From assembly GCF_002204795.1 (NCBI RefSeq), contig NZ_NIXO01000001.1:248001-312000 (forward strand): a stretch of 64,000 bases of DNA, written 5' to 3'. The DNA is from Pseudomonas sp. K2I15. GTDB lineage: Bacteria > Pseudomonadota > Gammaproteobacteria > Pseudomonadales > Pseudomonadaceae. Under the pieces are notes generated by a model. That model was not told the origin of the DNA and ran no database searches. It was given only the letters and a program-made list of their open reading frames with translations. Made by a program: the position numbers and the translations under genes. Shown here one piece after another: positions 18,377 to 27,558 of this stretch (its first letter is position 1; each line of letters begins with the position of its first letter).

Positions 18377-19669
18377 TCAGACCAGTTCTTTCAACCGGTG
18401 CCAGAGCATTCCCAGCGCCAGCAGCGGCGAGCGCAAATGCTTGCCGCCCGGGAAGGTGATGTGCGGCACCTTGGCAAACAGGTCAAAACGCCCGCTTTGC
18501 TGGCCGCTGATGGCTTCGCCCAGCAGTTTGCCCGCCAGGTGGGTGGCATTGAGCCCGTGCCCGGCATAGGCCTGGGCGAAATACACGTTGGGTTGGTCGG
18601 CCAGCCGGCCAATCTGCGGCAGGCGGTTGGCGCCGATGCCGATCATGCCGCCCCATTGGTAATCAATTTTCACGTTGGCCAGTTGCGGGAACACCTGCAG
18701 CATCTTCGGCCGCATGTAGGCGCCGATGTCCTGTGGGTCGCGTCCGGAATAATGGCAGGCGCCGCCGAACAGCAAGCGTCGGTCGGCTGACAGTCGGAAG
18801 TAGTCCACCGTCACTCGCTGGTCGCACACCGCCATGTTTTGCGGCAGCAGTTCGGCTGCCTGGGCTTTGCTCAACGGTTCGGTAGCGATGATGTAGCTGC
18901 CAGCGGGCAGCACTTTGCCGCTCAGGTGCGGGTTGAGGCCGTTCAAATAAGCGTTGCAGCCCAGCACCAAGGTCTTGGCGCGCACGTTGCCCTGGGCGGT
19001 GTGAACGTTGACCTCGGGGCCGTAATCGATGCGCACCGCCTCGGAATGCTCGAACAACTGGACGCCCAACTGCTGTGCTGCTGCCGCCTCACCTAGAGCC
19101 AGGTTCAGCGGGTGCAGGTGGCCGGAGCCCATGTCGATCATGCCGCCCACGTACCGATTGGAGCCGATCACGCTGCGCATTTCGCTGGCTTGTAGCAGGC
19201 GCACTTCATGGCGATAGCCGAGGCTTTGCAGTTCTTCGGCGTCGGCGGCCAGGTGTTCCAGGTCGCGGGGTTTGTTGGCCAGGTCGCAGTAACCCCAGGT
19301 CAGGTCGCAGGCGATCTGCGAACGTTCGACCCGCTGGCGCACGATCTCCACCGCTTCCAGGCCCATCAGTTTCATCTGGCGCACGCCATCGGTGCCGATG
19401 ACGTTGGTGAACTGGTCCAGGCCGTGACCGACGCCACGAATCAACTGCCCGCCATTGCGCCCGCTGGCGCCCCAGGCAATTTTGCGCGCCTCCAGCAACA
19501 CCACGCTGAAACCCCGTTCAGCCAGTTCCAGGGCGGTGTTCAGCCCCGAAAAACCGCCGCCGACCACGCACACATCGGCCACGATTTCACCTGTCAGCAT
19601 CGGATAATCAGGCTGCGGGAAACTGCTGGCGGCGTAGTAGGAATTGGCGTGCCGGGCGCTGGCGGTCAT
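18377..19669 (-). CDS. puuB: FAD-dependent amine oxidase, gamma-glutamylputrescine oxidase-like
   Basis: The 430-residue protein has the dinucleotide-binding fingerprint VADVCVVGGGFSGLNTALEL and the DAO-family C-terminus NVYFAQAYAGHGLNATHLAG. Length and sequence fit PuuB/PauB, which oxidise gamma-glutamyl polyamines to the aldehyde that a KauB-type enzyme then oxidises. The ATG at 19669 follows GGAGG and fits the family start (SYYAASS); the open frame reaches 29 codons further without homology. The exact polyamine is not predictable. Confidence 0.85.
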   Translation of the reverse strand: MTASARHANSYYAASSFPQPDYPMLTGEIVADVCVVGGGFSGLNTALELAERGFSVVLLEARKIAWGASGRNGGQLIRGVGHGLDQFTNVIGTDGVRQMKLMGLEAVEIVRQRVERSQIACDLTWGYCDLANKPRDLEHLAADAEELQSLGYRHEVRLLQASEMRSVIGSNRYVGGMIDMGSGHLHPLNLALGEAAAAQQLGVQLFEHSEAVRIDYGPEVNVHTAQGNVRAKTLVLGCNAYLNGLNPHLSGKVLPAGSYIIATEPLSKAQAAELLPQNMAVCDQRVTVDYFRLSADRRLLFGGACHYSGRDPQDIGAYMRPKMLQVFPQLANVKIDYQWGGMIGIGANRLPQIGRLADQPNVYFAQAYAGHGLNATHLAGKLLGEAISGQQSGRFDLFAKVPHITFPGGKHLRSPLLALGMLWHRLKELV

Positions 19670-19681
19670 GGGGAGCCTCCC

Positions 19682-19699
19682 TGTTTGGAAAATTTGACG
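19682..19699. promoter_or_regulatory. Candidate operator just upstream of the PuuB-like gene
   Basis: On the plus strand TGTTTGGAAAATTTGACG fits the same TGTT-N8-TGAAC-like pattern seen at 11810 and 23611, with one half degenerate (TTGAC). It ends 12 nt before the start codon and would overlap the promoter or leader. Confidence 0.3.
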
Positions 19700-19784
19700 C
19701 AGGATACAGCGGTCGGACGAAGCTGTCTCAACGGGGGCTTTTAGGGCAGAATCCACGCCTATTCACCGTTCGGTCCCTGTGTCG

Positions 19785-20138
19785 ATGAGTTGCAACAGCC
19801 AGAAAGTCAACGCGCTGCGCCGGCAGATTCCCTCGTTCGAGTGCGTCCCGGGTTGCCATGACTGCTGTGGGCCGGTGACCACGTCCACCGAGGAAATGTC
19901 GCGCCTGCCGCGCAAGACCGCTGCCGAGCAGGAAGCGGCGATGGACGAACTCAACTGCGTGCACCTGGGCCCCAACGGCTGCACCGTGTACGGCGAACGC
20001 CCGCTGATTTGCCGCCTGTTTGGCACCACGCCAACCTTGCCATGCCCCAACGGCCGCGGCCCGGTGGAGTTGATCCATCCACGGGTGGAGAAGCAGATAC
20101 ACGAGTACATGGCGAGCACGCGGCAAGTGCTGGTCTAG
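19785..20138 (+). CDS. YkgJ family cysteine-cluster protein
   Basis: The 117-residue protein carries the conserved cysteine pattern CVPGCHDCCG, then single cysteines in NCVHLGPNGC, LICRLFG and LPCPN. This is the zinc- or iron-sulfur-binding signature of the YkgJ (CxxCxxCC) family. No reaction is known. The ATG at 19785 gives the family-like start MSCNSQKVNALRRQI; a GTG two codons upstream is also possible. It is divergent from the PuuB-like gene and ends 3 nt from the convergent dadR stop. Confidence 0.85.
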   Translation: MSCNSQKVNALRRQIPSFECVPGCHDCCGPVTTSTEEMSRLPRKTAAEQEAAMDELNCVHLGPNGCTVYGERPLICRLFGTTPTLPCPNGRGPVELIHPRVEKQIHEYMASTRQVLV

Positions 20139-20141
20139 CCC

Positions 20142-20630
20142 TCAATCCGGGATGGGCAGGTTCAAACTTTCCTTCACCTCTTCCATCACGATATAGCTCT
20201 TGGACTCCCTTACGTGGGGCAGCTTGAGCAGGATATCGCCGAGCAGTTTGCGGTACGACGCCATCTCCGAGATCCGCGCCTTCACCAGGTAGTCGAAGTC
20301 CCCGGAGACCAAGTGACACTCCAGCACGTGGGGCAACTTCAGCACGGCACGTCGGAATTCTTCAAAGGTGTCGCCGGACTTGTAGTCCAGGCTGATCTCG
20401 ACAAACACCAGCAAACTGCCCTTCAAATGCTGCGGATTGAGCCGGGCGTTGTAGCCCATGATGATCCCTTCGCGCTCCAGACGCCGGACCCGCTCGGTGC
20501 ACGGCGTGGTCGACAGGCCGACCTTTTCCCCCAGCTCAGTAAACGAAATTCGCCCGTCTGCCTGCAGGATGCGCAGGATGTTGCGGTCGATCTTGTCCAG
20601 TTCCCGCTTGGTCTGAGTGTTGGTCCGCAT
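20142..20630 (-). CDS. dadR: Lrp/AsnC family regulator, probable DadR
   Basis: The 162-residue protein has an AsnC-type helix-turn-helix (ISFTELGEKVGLSTTPCTERV) and a RAM ligand-binding domain. It is divergent from dadA, the position of the alanine-responsive activator DadR (Lrp) in P. aeruginosa. It most likely activates dadA-ridA-dadX with L-alanine as effector. The open frame runs on upstream to 22085 only as an antisense shadow of dadA; the ATG at 20630 opens the conserved N-terminus MRTNTQTKRELDKIDRN. Confidence 0.92.
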   Translation of the reverse strand: MRTNTQTKRELDKIDRNILRILQADGRISFTELGEKVGLSTTPCTERVRRLEREGIIMGYNARLNPQHLKGSLLVFVEISLDYKSGDTFEEFRRAVLKLPHVLECHLVSGDFDYLVKARISEMASYRKLLGDILLKLPHVRESKSYIVMEEVKESLNLPIPD

Positions 20631-20786
20631 AGGGGATGCTCCTCCGTGAAAAGGGTTTTTGCCGAGAATTGTCGCCAAATATAGGCAGTTATATAGTGAA
20701 ATGCACTGGCGATTGCTTTTTATACTGCCCACATCTTTGTGCTGAACAACAAACGTCAGCGGTCTGGCCGTGATGAGGGAATAAAC
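20631..20786. promoter_or_regulatory. Divergent dadR/dadA regulatory region with a candidate Hfq/Crc motif
   Basis: A TATACT at 20721-20726 is a likely dadA -10; no good -35 is found, which fits an activator-dependent promoter. AACAACAA (20745-20752) in the predicted dadA leader matches the AANAANAA motif bound by Hfq with Crc. The AT-rich stretch 20680-20696 (ATATAGGCAGTTATATA) may hold an Lrp site. All of this is inferred from pattern. Confidence 0.45.
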
Positions 20787-22088
20787 ATGCGCGTTCTGGT
20801 CTTGGGTAGCGGTGTCATTGGCGTGGCCAGTGCCTACTATTTGGCACGAGCTGGTTTTGAAGTGGTCGTGGTCGACCGTCAACCGGCTGTGGCCATGGAG
20901 ACCAGTTTTGCCAACGCCGGGCAGATCTCGCCGGGCTACGCCTCGCCATGGGCTGCGCCGGGTGTGCCGCTCAAAGCCATCAAATGGCTGCTGGAACGCC
21001 ATGCGCCTCTGGCGATCAAGGCCACCGCCGACATCGACCAGTACCTGTGGATGGCGCAGATGCTGCGCAACTGCACCGCCAGCCGTTATGCGGTGAACAA
21101 GGAGCGCATGGTGCGCCTGTCCGAGTACAGCCGCGACTGCATCGACGAATTGCGCGCCGAAACCGACATTGCCTACGAAGGCCGTACCCTTGGGACTACG
21201 CAATTGTTCCGCACCCAAGCCCAGTTGGATGGCGCCGCCAAGGACATCGCCGTGTTGAAAGAGTCTGGCGTGCCTTACGAGCTGCTGGACCGCGCCGGTA
21301 TTGCCCGGGTTGAGCCGGCCCTGGCGAACGTCACTGACATCCTGGCCGGTGCCCTGCGCCTGCCGAACGACCAGACGGGCGACTGTCAGATGTTTACCAC
21401 CCGCCTTGCCGACATGTGCAAGCAACTGGGTGTCGAATTCCGCTTCGAGCAAGATATCCAGCGCCTGGACTACGCCGGTGACCGGGTCAACGGTGTGTGG
21501 ATCGACGGCAAGCTGGAAACCGCCGACCGCTACGTGCTCGCCCTCGGCAGCTACTCGCCGAAATTGCTCAAGCCGCTGGGGATCAAGGCGCCGGTGTACC
21601 CGCTCAAGGGTTACTCGATGACCGTGCCGATCACAAACGCGGCGATGGCCCCGACCTCGACCATTCTCGACGAGACCTACAAGGTCGCGATCACCCGTTT
21701 CGACAACCGCATCCGCGTCGGCGGCATGGCTGAAATAGCCGGTTTTGACCTGTCGCTTAACCCGCGTCGGCGGGAAACCCTGGAGATGATCGTCAACGAC
21801 CTTTATCCTCAGGGCGGTGATTTGAGCCAGGCCAGTTTCTGGACCGGCCTGCGCCCGACCACCCCGGACGGTACGCCGATCGTGGGGGCGACCCCGTTCA
21901 AAAACCTGTTCCTGAACACCGGCCACGGCACCCTCGGCTGGACCATGGCCTGTGGCTCTGGTCGTTTGCTGGCGGACTTGATCGCGAAGAAAACCCCGCA
22001 GATCAGCGCCGCAGGCCTCGATATTTCCCGTTATGGCAACCACCAGGAGTCCGCAAAACATGTCAATCCAGCGCCAGCTCACCAATGA
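20787..22088 (+). CDS. dadA: D-amino acid dehydrogenase, small subunit
   Basis: The 433-residue flavoprotein opens with the FAD fingerprint [20 protein letters not shown] and continues with [19 protein letters not shown], diagnostic of DadA. It oxidises D-alanine and other D-amino acids to the imino acid, passing electrons to the respiratory chain at the inner membrane. The ATG at 20787 is preceded by GAGGGA. It overlaps the downstream RidA gene by 29 nt. Confidence 0.97.
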   Translation: MRVLVLGSGVIGVASAYYLARAGFEVVVVDRQPAVAMETSFANAGQISPGYASPWAAPGVPLKAIKWLLERHAPLAIKATADIDQYLWMAQMLRNCTASRYAVNKERMVRLSEYSRDCIDELRAETDIAYEGRTLGTTQLFRTQAQLDGAAKDIAVLKESGVPYELLDRAGIARVEPALANVTDILAGALRLPNDQTGDCQMFTTRLADMCKQLGVEFRFEQDIQRLDYAGDRVNGVWIDGKLETADRYVLALGSYSPKLLKPLGIKAPVYPLKGYSMTVPITNAAMAPTSTILDETYKVAITRFDNRIRVGGMAEIAGFDLSLNPRRRETLEMIVNDLYPQGGDLSQASFWTGLRPTTPDGTPIVGATPFKNLFLNTGHGTLGWTMACGSGRLLADLIAKKTPQISAAGLDISRYGNHQESAKHVNPAPAHQ

Positions 22089-22413
22089 GCGAATGAGCCA
22101 GATCGTTGTTCACAGCGGTACCGTGTATCTGGCCGGGCAAGTCGGCGACGACATGAGTGCCGGGATTGAACAGCAGACCCGCGAAACCCTCGTTAATATC
22201 GAGCGTTTGCTGGACTTGGCCGGTACTGACAAGAGCAAGTTGCTGTCGGTGACCATCTACCTGAAGGACATCGACGCCGATTTCGCCGGGATGAACGCGG
22301 TATGGGACAAATGGCTGCCAAAAGGCGTCGCGCCAGCCCGTGCCACGGTTGAAGCAAAGCTCTGCGAACCGCAAATCCTGGTTGAGCTGTCGGTTGTGGC
22401 TGCTCTGCCTTAA
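22060..22413 (+). CDS. RidA family enamine/imine deaminase
   Basis: The 117-residue protein has the YjgF/RidA core ([31 protein letters not shown] strand, [19 protein letters not shown]) with the conserved Arg of the active site. RidA proteins hydrolyse reactive 2-imino or enamino acids to keto acids. It starts inside dadA with AGGAG at 22044-22048, so the two are translationally linked. The likely job is to clear 2-iminopropanoate formed by DadA. Its exact RidA subfamily is not certain. Confidence 0.9.
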   Translation: MSIQRQLTNERMSQIVVHSGTVYLAGQVGDDMSAGIEQQTRETLVNIERLLDLAGTDKSKLLSVTIYLKDIDADFAGMNAVWDKWLPKGVAPARATVEAKLCEPQILVELSVVAALP

Positions 22414-22492
22414 GCAAAACTCCTCTCCCGGTGCTCGCGTTGTCAGCGGGTGTCGGTTTTTTCTTCCCACCGCCGCCTAGAAGCCTGCCGCC

Positions 22493-23569
22493 ATGCGTCC
22501 TGCCCGTGCCCTGATCGACCTCCAAGCCCTGCGCCATAACTACCAACTGGCCCGTGAAGTCACGGGTGGGGCCAAGGCCCTCGCCGTGATCAAGGCGGAT
22601 GCCTACGGCCATGGTGCCGTGCGCGTGGCTCAGGCGCTGGAAACCGAGGCGGACGGGTTTGCCGTGGCCTGCATCGAGGAAGCCCTGGAACTGCGGGCCG
22701 CCGGGATTCGTGCGCCGGTGCTGTTGCTCGAAGGCTTTTTCGAAGCCGACGAGCTGCCGCTGATCATCGAGCATGATTTCTGGTGTGTGGTGCATTCGCT
22801 GTGGCAACTGGACGCCATCGAGCAGGCGTCGCTCAGCAAGCCGCTGACCGTGTGGCTCAAGCTTGATTCGGGCATGCACCGTGTTGGCTTGCACCCCAAG
22901 GATTATCACGCCGCTTATCAGCGCCTGCTGGCCAGCGGCAAAGTCGCGAAGATCGTGTTGATGAGCCACTTCGCCCGTGCGGATGAGCTGGACAGCACCA
23001 GCAGCGAAGAACAAGTGGCAGTGTTTGAAGCGGCGCGCCAGGGCTTGTCCGCCCTGGTCAGCCTGCGCAATTCGCCGTCTGTGCTGGGCTGGCCGAACGT
23101 TTCCAGCGACTGGGTACGCCCGGGCATCATGCTCTACGGCGCCACCCCATTTGGTGAAGACCAGGCCATCGCCGCGCGTTTGCAGCCGGTGATGACCCTC
23201 GAATCGAAAGTCATCTGCGTACGTGAACTGCCGGCCGGCGAGCCGGTGGGCTACGGCGCAAAATTCATCACCCCGAAACCGATGCGCATCGGCGTGGTTG
23301 CCATGGGTTATGCCGACGGCTACCCGCGCCACGCACCTACCGGCACGCCGGTGCTGGTGGCCGGCCAGCGCAGCCAGTTGCTGGGCCGTGTGTCGATGGA
23401 CATGCTGTGTATCGACCTGACCGACGTGCCACAGGCCGGGCTCGGCTCTACCGTCGAGTTGTGGGGCAAAAACATCCTCGCCAGTGACGTTGCCACCGCT
23501 GCCGACACCATTCCCTATCAGATTTTCTGCAACCTGCGCCGGGTGCCACGGCTCTATTCCGGCGCTTGA
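22493..23569 (+). CDS. dadX: Alanine racemase, catabolic
   Basis: The 358-residue enzyme has the PLP lysine in [15 protein letters not shown] near residue 35 and the second-base tyrosine loop [11 protein letters not shown], with the catalytic C-terminal [12 protein letters not shown]. It converts L-alanine to D-alanine for DadA, and also supports the cell wall. Third gene of the dad operon, 79 nt after ridA. Confidence 0.95.
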   Translation: MRPARALIDLQALRHNYQLAREVTGGAKALAVIKADAYGHGAVRVAQALETEADGFAVACIEEALELRAAGIRAPVLLLEGFFEADELPLIIEHDFWCVVHSLWQLDAIEQASLSKPLTVWLKLDSGMHRVGLHPKDYHAAYQRLLASGKVAKIVLMSHFARADELDSTSSEEQVAVFEAARQGLSALVSLRNSPSVLGWPNVSSDWVRPGIMLYGATPFGEDQAIAARLQPVMTLESKVICVRELPAGEPVGYGAKFITPKPMRIGVVAMGYADGYPRHAPTGTPVLVAGQRSQLLGRVSMDMLCIDLTDVPQAGLGSTVELWGKNILASDVATAADTIPYQIFCNLRRVPRLYSGA

Positions 23570-23610
23570 GCGGCACCTACGAATGGCAGATCCCGGGATT
23601 TAGGCCAAAG

Positions 23611-23628
23611 TGTTGTAAATACTGAACG
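23611..23628. promoter_or_regulatory. Candidate autoregulatory operator upstream of the PauR-like gene
   Basis: TGTTGTAAATACTGAACG fits TGTT-N8-TGAACR, as in the kauB region (11810). It overlaps the left arm of a longer dyad, GTTGTAA (23612-23618) with TTACAAC (23651-23657). It lies 58 nt before the start codon. The function is inferred. Confidence 0.35.
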
Positions 23629-23685
23629 CTGTCGCCATGATAACGCTCAATTACAACAACGCCTGAATCCTAGGAGGCTCCTGCA

Positions 23686-24234
23686 TTGGACGTCGGCGAA
23701 CGACTGCAATCCATCCGTAAACTGAAAGGTCTTTCCCAGCGTGAGCTTGCCAAGCGCGCGGGCGTCACCAACAGCACTATTTCGATGATCGAAAAAAACA
23801 GTGTCAGCCCCTCTATCAGCTCCTTGCGCAAGGTGCTGGGCGGCATACCCATGTCGATGGTGGAGTTCTTTTCCGAGGAGATCCTCCAGGAAAAACCGAC
23901 CCAGATCGTCTATAAAGCCAATGAGCTGATCGACATCTCCGACGGCGCCGTCACCATGAAACTGGTGGGCCGCGCACATCCGAGCCGGGCGATTGCGTTC
24001 CTCAACGAGATCTACCCGCCAGGTGCTGATACCGGCGAAGAGATGCTCACCCATGAGGGCGAGGAAACCGGGATTCTGGTGGAAGGTCGCCTGGAGCTGG
24101 TGGTCGGCCTTGAAACTTTTGTGCTCGAAGCCGGCGATAGCTACTACTTTGAAAGCACCAAGCCGCACCGTTTTCGCAACCCGTTCGAAGTGCCGGCGCG
24201 ACTAATCAGCGCAGCCACACCCGCGAACTTTTAA
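23686..24234 (+). CDS. pauR: HTH-XRE/cupin regulator, PauR-like
   Basis: The 182-residue protein has an N-terminal helix-turn-helix (GLSQRELAKRAGVTNSTISM) and a C-terminal cupin (ETGILVEGRLELVVG, GDSYYFESTKPHRFRN). This is the PuuR/PauR architecture. From memory, PauR (PA5301) of P. aeruginosa represses polyamine catabolic genes and sits in the same place, between dadX and cycB. The start is a TTG at 23686 preceded by a perfect AGGAGG at 23672; no ATG fits. Polyamines or their gamma-glutamyl forms are the expected inducers. Confidence 0.87.
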   Translation: MDVGERLQSIRKLKGLSQRELAKRAGVTNSTISMIEKNSVSPSISSLRKVLGGIPMSMVEFFSEEILQEKPTQIVYKANELIDISDGAVTMKLVGRAHPSRAIAFLNEIYPPGADTGEEMLTHEGEETGILVEGRLELVVGLETFVLEAGDSYYFESTKPHRFRNPFEVPARLISAATPANF

Positions 24235-24404
24235 GAAAAGAGGCGTCCTGCCTATGTCGCAGAGACTCCCGTAGCTGCATTCCGCGCTGCTGAATCTCCC
24301 TTTGTTTAATAGGGTTGTTTCAGCGGGGCGGGCTAACCGTTATACTTTCGCCGCCTGCGAAACCGTGGCCGCAGGCGTGAATAGCCACCATTGAGGGTGA
24401 ACGC

Positions 24405-24833
24405 GTGAACCTAATTATGAAAATGCTGGCTGCACCAGCAACCGTACTGGCCCTTTGGGCCGTCAGCGCTCAAGCTGCGACCAATGATGAAATTGCCAAA
24501 CGCCTGGAGCCTGTCGGCCAGGTTTGCGTCCAGGGGCAAGAGTGCAAGGGGATGGAAGTGGCAGTGGCGGCGGGCGGTGGCGGTGGTGCTAAATCGCCGG
24601 ATGACGTGATCGCCAAACACTGCAACGCTTGCCACGGTACTGGCCTGTTGGGCGCACCGAAAATTGGCGACACCGCGGCCTGGAAAGACCGCGCGGATCA
24701 CCAGGGTGGCCTCAGCGGCCTGCTGGCCAAGGCCATCACGGGCCTGAACGCCATGCCGCCAAAAGGCACCTGTGCCGATTGCTCGGATGACGAGCTTAAA
24801 GGCGCGATCGAGAAGATGTCGGGGCTTAAATAA
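24405..24833 (+). CDS. cycB: Cytochrome c5 family protein
   Basis: The 142-residue protein has a signal peptide (MLAAPATVLALWAVSAQA), a Gly-rich linker, and a class I haem c motif CNACH with a distal Met in NAMPPKG. A Cys pair (CADC) follows, as in cytochrome c5. It should carry electrons in the periplasm. Start: GTG at 24405 or ATG at 24417, both before the signal sequence. A terminator follows. Confidence 0.9.
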   Translation: MNLIMKMLAAPATVLALWAVSAQAATNDEIAKRLEPVGQVCVQGQECKGMEVAVAAGGGGGAKSPDDVIAKHCNACHGTGLLGAPKIGDTAAWKDRADHQGGLSGLLAKAITGLNAMPPKGTCADCSDDELKGAIEKMSGLK

Positions 24834-24845
24834 ACCGATCTTCGC

Positions 24846-24875
24846 CAAAAAAGCCGCTGACCAGCGGCTTTTTTG
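24846..24875. terminator. Intrinsic terminator after cycB
   Basis: AAAAAAGCCGCTG pairs with CAGCGGCTTTTTT across a very short loop at 24847-24874, 13 nt after the cycB stop. Confidence 0.9.
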
Positions 24876-24968
24876 TGCCCGCGATTTACCTTTTGAGGCT
24901 GTTCTTTGCAGCAAAGACCCGGCAAGCTCGGTCCAACCCCAATTCATGGAATGTTCGGGAGAAGTCGG

Positions 24969-26891
24969 ATGGTGCAGTTGTGTTCAATCGAGCAAGCAGT
25001 CGACGACGTACTGGCACGGTTGCCGGCGCATATTCACATGGGCATGCCCCTGGGCCTGGGCAAACCCAACCTGTTCGCCAACGCGCTGTACCGGCGTATC
25101 GCCAAGCTGCCGGACCGGGCGCTGACGATCTACACCGCACTGGCCCTGGGCCGTCCCACCTTGGGTGACGGTTTGCAGAAGCGCTTTCTCGAACCCTTTA
25201 TCGAACGGGTTTTTGGTGACTATCCCGAGCTGGATTTCCTCGCTGCGCTGCGTAAGGACAACCTGCCGCCCAACATTCACGTGCAACAGTTCTTCCTGCA
25301 GCCCGGCAGTTTGCTCCACAGCCTTTCGGCGCAGCAGGATTACGTCAGCAGCAACTACAGCCATGCCGCCCGTGACATCAACGCCGCTGGCCTGAACCTC
25401 GTGGCACAACTGGTAGCCAGTAGCGCCGAACACCCGGACCGCCTGAGCCTGAGCTGCAACCCCGACATCACCCTCGACCTGTTGCCGATGATCGCCAAGC
25501 GCCGCGAGGCCGGTGAGACCATTCTGGTGGTGGGCCAGGTGCACAGTGATTTGCCCTACATGCCCGGCGACGCCGAGCTTGGCATGGACGAATTCGACTT
25601 TCTGATCGACGAGAAGGACAGCACCACGCTGTTCTCCACCCCGAACATGCCGGTGGGTTTCCAGGATCACTTTATCGGTTTGCACGCCAGCACCCTGGTG
25701 CGCGACGGCGGCACCTTGCAGATCGGCATCGGCTCCATGGGCGACGCGCTGACCGCTGCGTTACTGGCGCGCCAGGCAGATAACGAGGCGTATCGCCTGC
25801 TGCTCACCGACCTGGATGTGTACCAATGGGCGCCGCTGATCAGCCATGAAGGCGGCGTCGCGCCGTTCGCCCGTGGCCTTTACGGTTGCAGCGAAATGTT
25901 CGTCAACGGCCTGCTGGTGCTGGCCGATGCCGGAATTGTGCGGCGCAAGGTGTACCCGGACGTCGCGACCCAGCAGCGGGCCAACGCCGGCACCCTGGAC
26001 GAAGCGGCGCAGACCGACGGGATCTCGGTGCATGGCGGCTTCTTCCTCGGGCCGCGCAGTTTTTACGAGCGCTTGCGGGACTTGCCACAGAGCAAGCGCC
26101 TGGAATTCAACATGACCCGCATCAGCTACATCAACGAGCTGTACGGGCAAGAAGCGCTCAAGCGCTTGCAGCGCCTCGATGCACGGTTTATCAACAGCGC
26201 GTTTACCGTGACCCTCATGGGCGCGGGCGTGGCCGACCAGTTGGAAGACGGTCGCGTGCTCAGCGGCGTTGGCGGGCAATACAACTTCGTCGCCCAAGGC
26301 CATGCGCTGGAAGGCGCGCGCTCGATCCTGATCCTGCGCAGTTGGCGCGAATCGGGTGGTGACGTCAGTTCCAATATTGTCTGGGAGTACGGGCACTGCA
26401 CGATTCCTCGGCACCTGCGGGACATCGTCATCACCGAATACGGGATCGCGGATTTGCGCGGGCAGACCGATGCCAAGGTGATTGAGAGGCTGCTGAATAT
26501 CACCGACTCGCGGTTCCAGGAAGACTTGATCGACCAGGCGCAAAAGGCTGGGAAGTTGCCGAAGGATTTCCAGCTGGATCCGCGCTTTGCCGACAACACG
26601 CCGGAGCGTTTGCAGGCGATTCAGGCGCGGCACCCACGGTTGTTTCCGGAGTATCCGTTGGGCTGTGATTTCACGGATGAAGAGCGGGATTTGTTGCGGG
26701 CGTTGAACTGGCTCAAGAGCAAATTCAAGCTGACGGAGATTTTGGAGCTGGGTAAGGCGGCGTTGGATGCACCGGAGCCTGCGGCGTTTCCCGAGCATTT
26801 GGTGCGGATGCGGCTGGATAAGCCGGAGGGGTTGAAAGAGGACCTGTATCAGCGCCTGTTGTTGGCAGGGCTTCAGGCAACCGTACCGTGA
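24969..26891 (+). CDS. Acetyl-CoA hydrolase/CoA-transferase family protein
   Basis: The 640-residue protein matches the acetyl-CoA hydrolase/transferase fold: GGTLQIGIGSMGDALTAAL, the CSEMFVNG segment where the catalytic Glu of the family falls, then GVGGQYNFVAQ and ITEYGIADLRG. It is about 130 residues longer than SucCoA:acetate CoA-transferases (~500), with an extended middle. The acyl-CoA and acceptor are unknown. Start at the ATG 24969 (MVQLCSIEQAVDDVLARLP); a TTG at 24906 would add 21 unsupported residues. Stands alone between cycB and the convergent xpt. Confidence 0.85.
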   Translation: MVQLCSIEQAVDDVLARLPAHIHMGMPLGLGKPNLFANALYRRIAKLPDRALTIYTALALGRPTLGDGLQKRFLEPFIERVFGDYPELDFLAALRKDNLPPNIHVQQFFLQPGSLLHSLSAQQDYVSSNYSHAARDINAAGLNLVAQLVASSAEHPDRLSLSCNPDITLDLLPMIAKRREAGETILVVGQVHSDLPYMPGDAELGMDEFDFLIDEKDSTTLFSTPNMPVGFQDHFIGLHASTLVRDGGTLQIGIGSMGDALTAALLARQADNEAYRLLLTDLDVYQWAPLISHEGGVAPFARGLYGCSEMFVNGLLVLADAGIVRRKVYPDVATQQRANAGTLDEAAQTDGISVHGGFFLGPRSFYERLRDLPQSKRLEFNMTRISYINELYGQEALKRLQRLDARFINSAFTVTLMGAGVADQLEDGRVLSGVGGQYNFVAQGHALEGARSILILRSWRESGGDVSSNIVWEYGHCTIPRHLRDIVITEYGIADLRGQTDAKVIERLLNITDSRFQEDLIDQAQKAGKLPKDFQLDPRFADNTPERLQAIQARHPRLFPEYPLGCDFTDEERDLLRALNWLKSKFKLTEILELGKAALDAPEPAAFPEHLVRMRLDKPEGLKEDLYQRLLLAGLQATVP

Positions 26892-26892
26892 T

Positions 26893-26923
26893 GATCGTTC
26901 CCACGCAGAGCGTGAGAACGATC
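26893..26923. repeat. Palindromic element (GATCGTTCCCACGC class)
   Basis: GATCGTTCCCACGC, a 3-nt centre and GCGTGAGAACGATC form a near-perfect 31-nt hairpin. Similar GTTCCCACGCTCTGCGTGG-type elements are common in Pseudomonas. It lies 2 nt after one stop and 6 nt before the other in a convergent gap, so it may also act as a terminator. Confidence 0.75.
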
Positions 26924-26928
26924 AGTGC

Positions 26929-27558
<630 letters not shown>

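Noticed and set aside
20631..22085. Long N-terminal extension of the dadR frame to 647 codons
   Set aside because: Only the last 162 residues are an Lrp protein; the rest is antisense to dadA with shadow composition.
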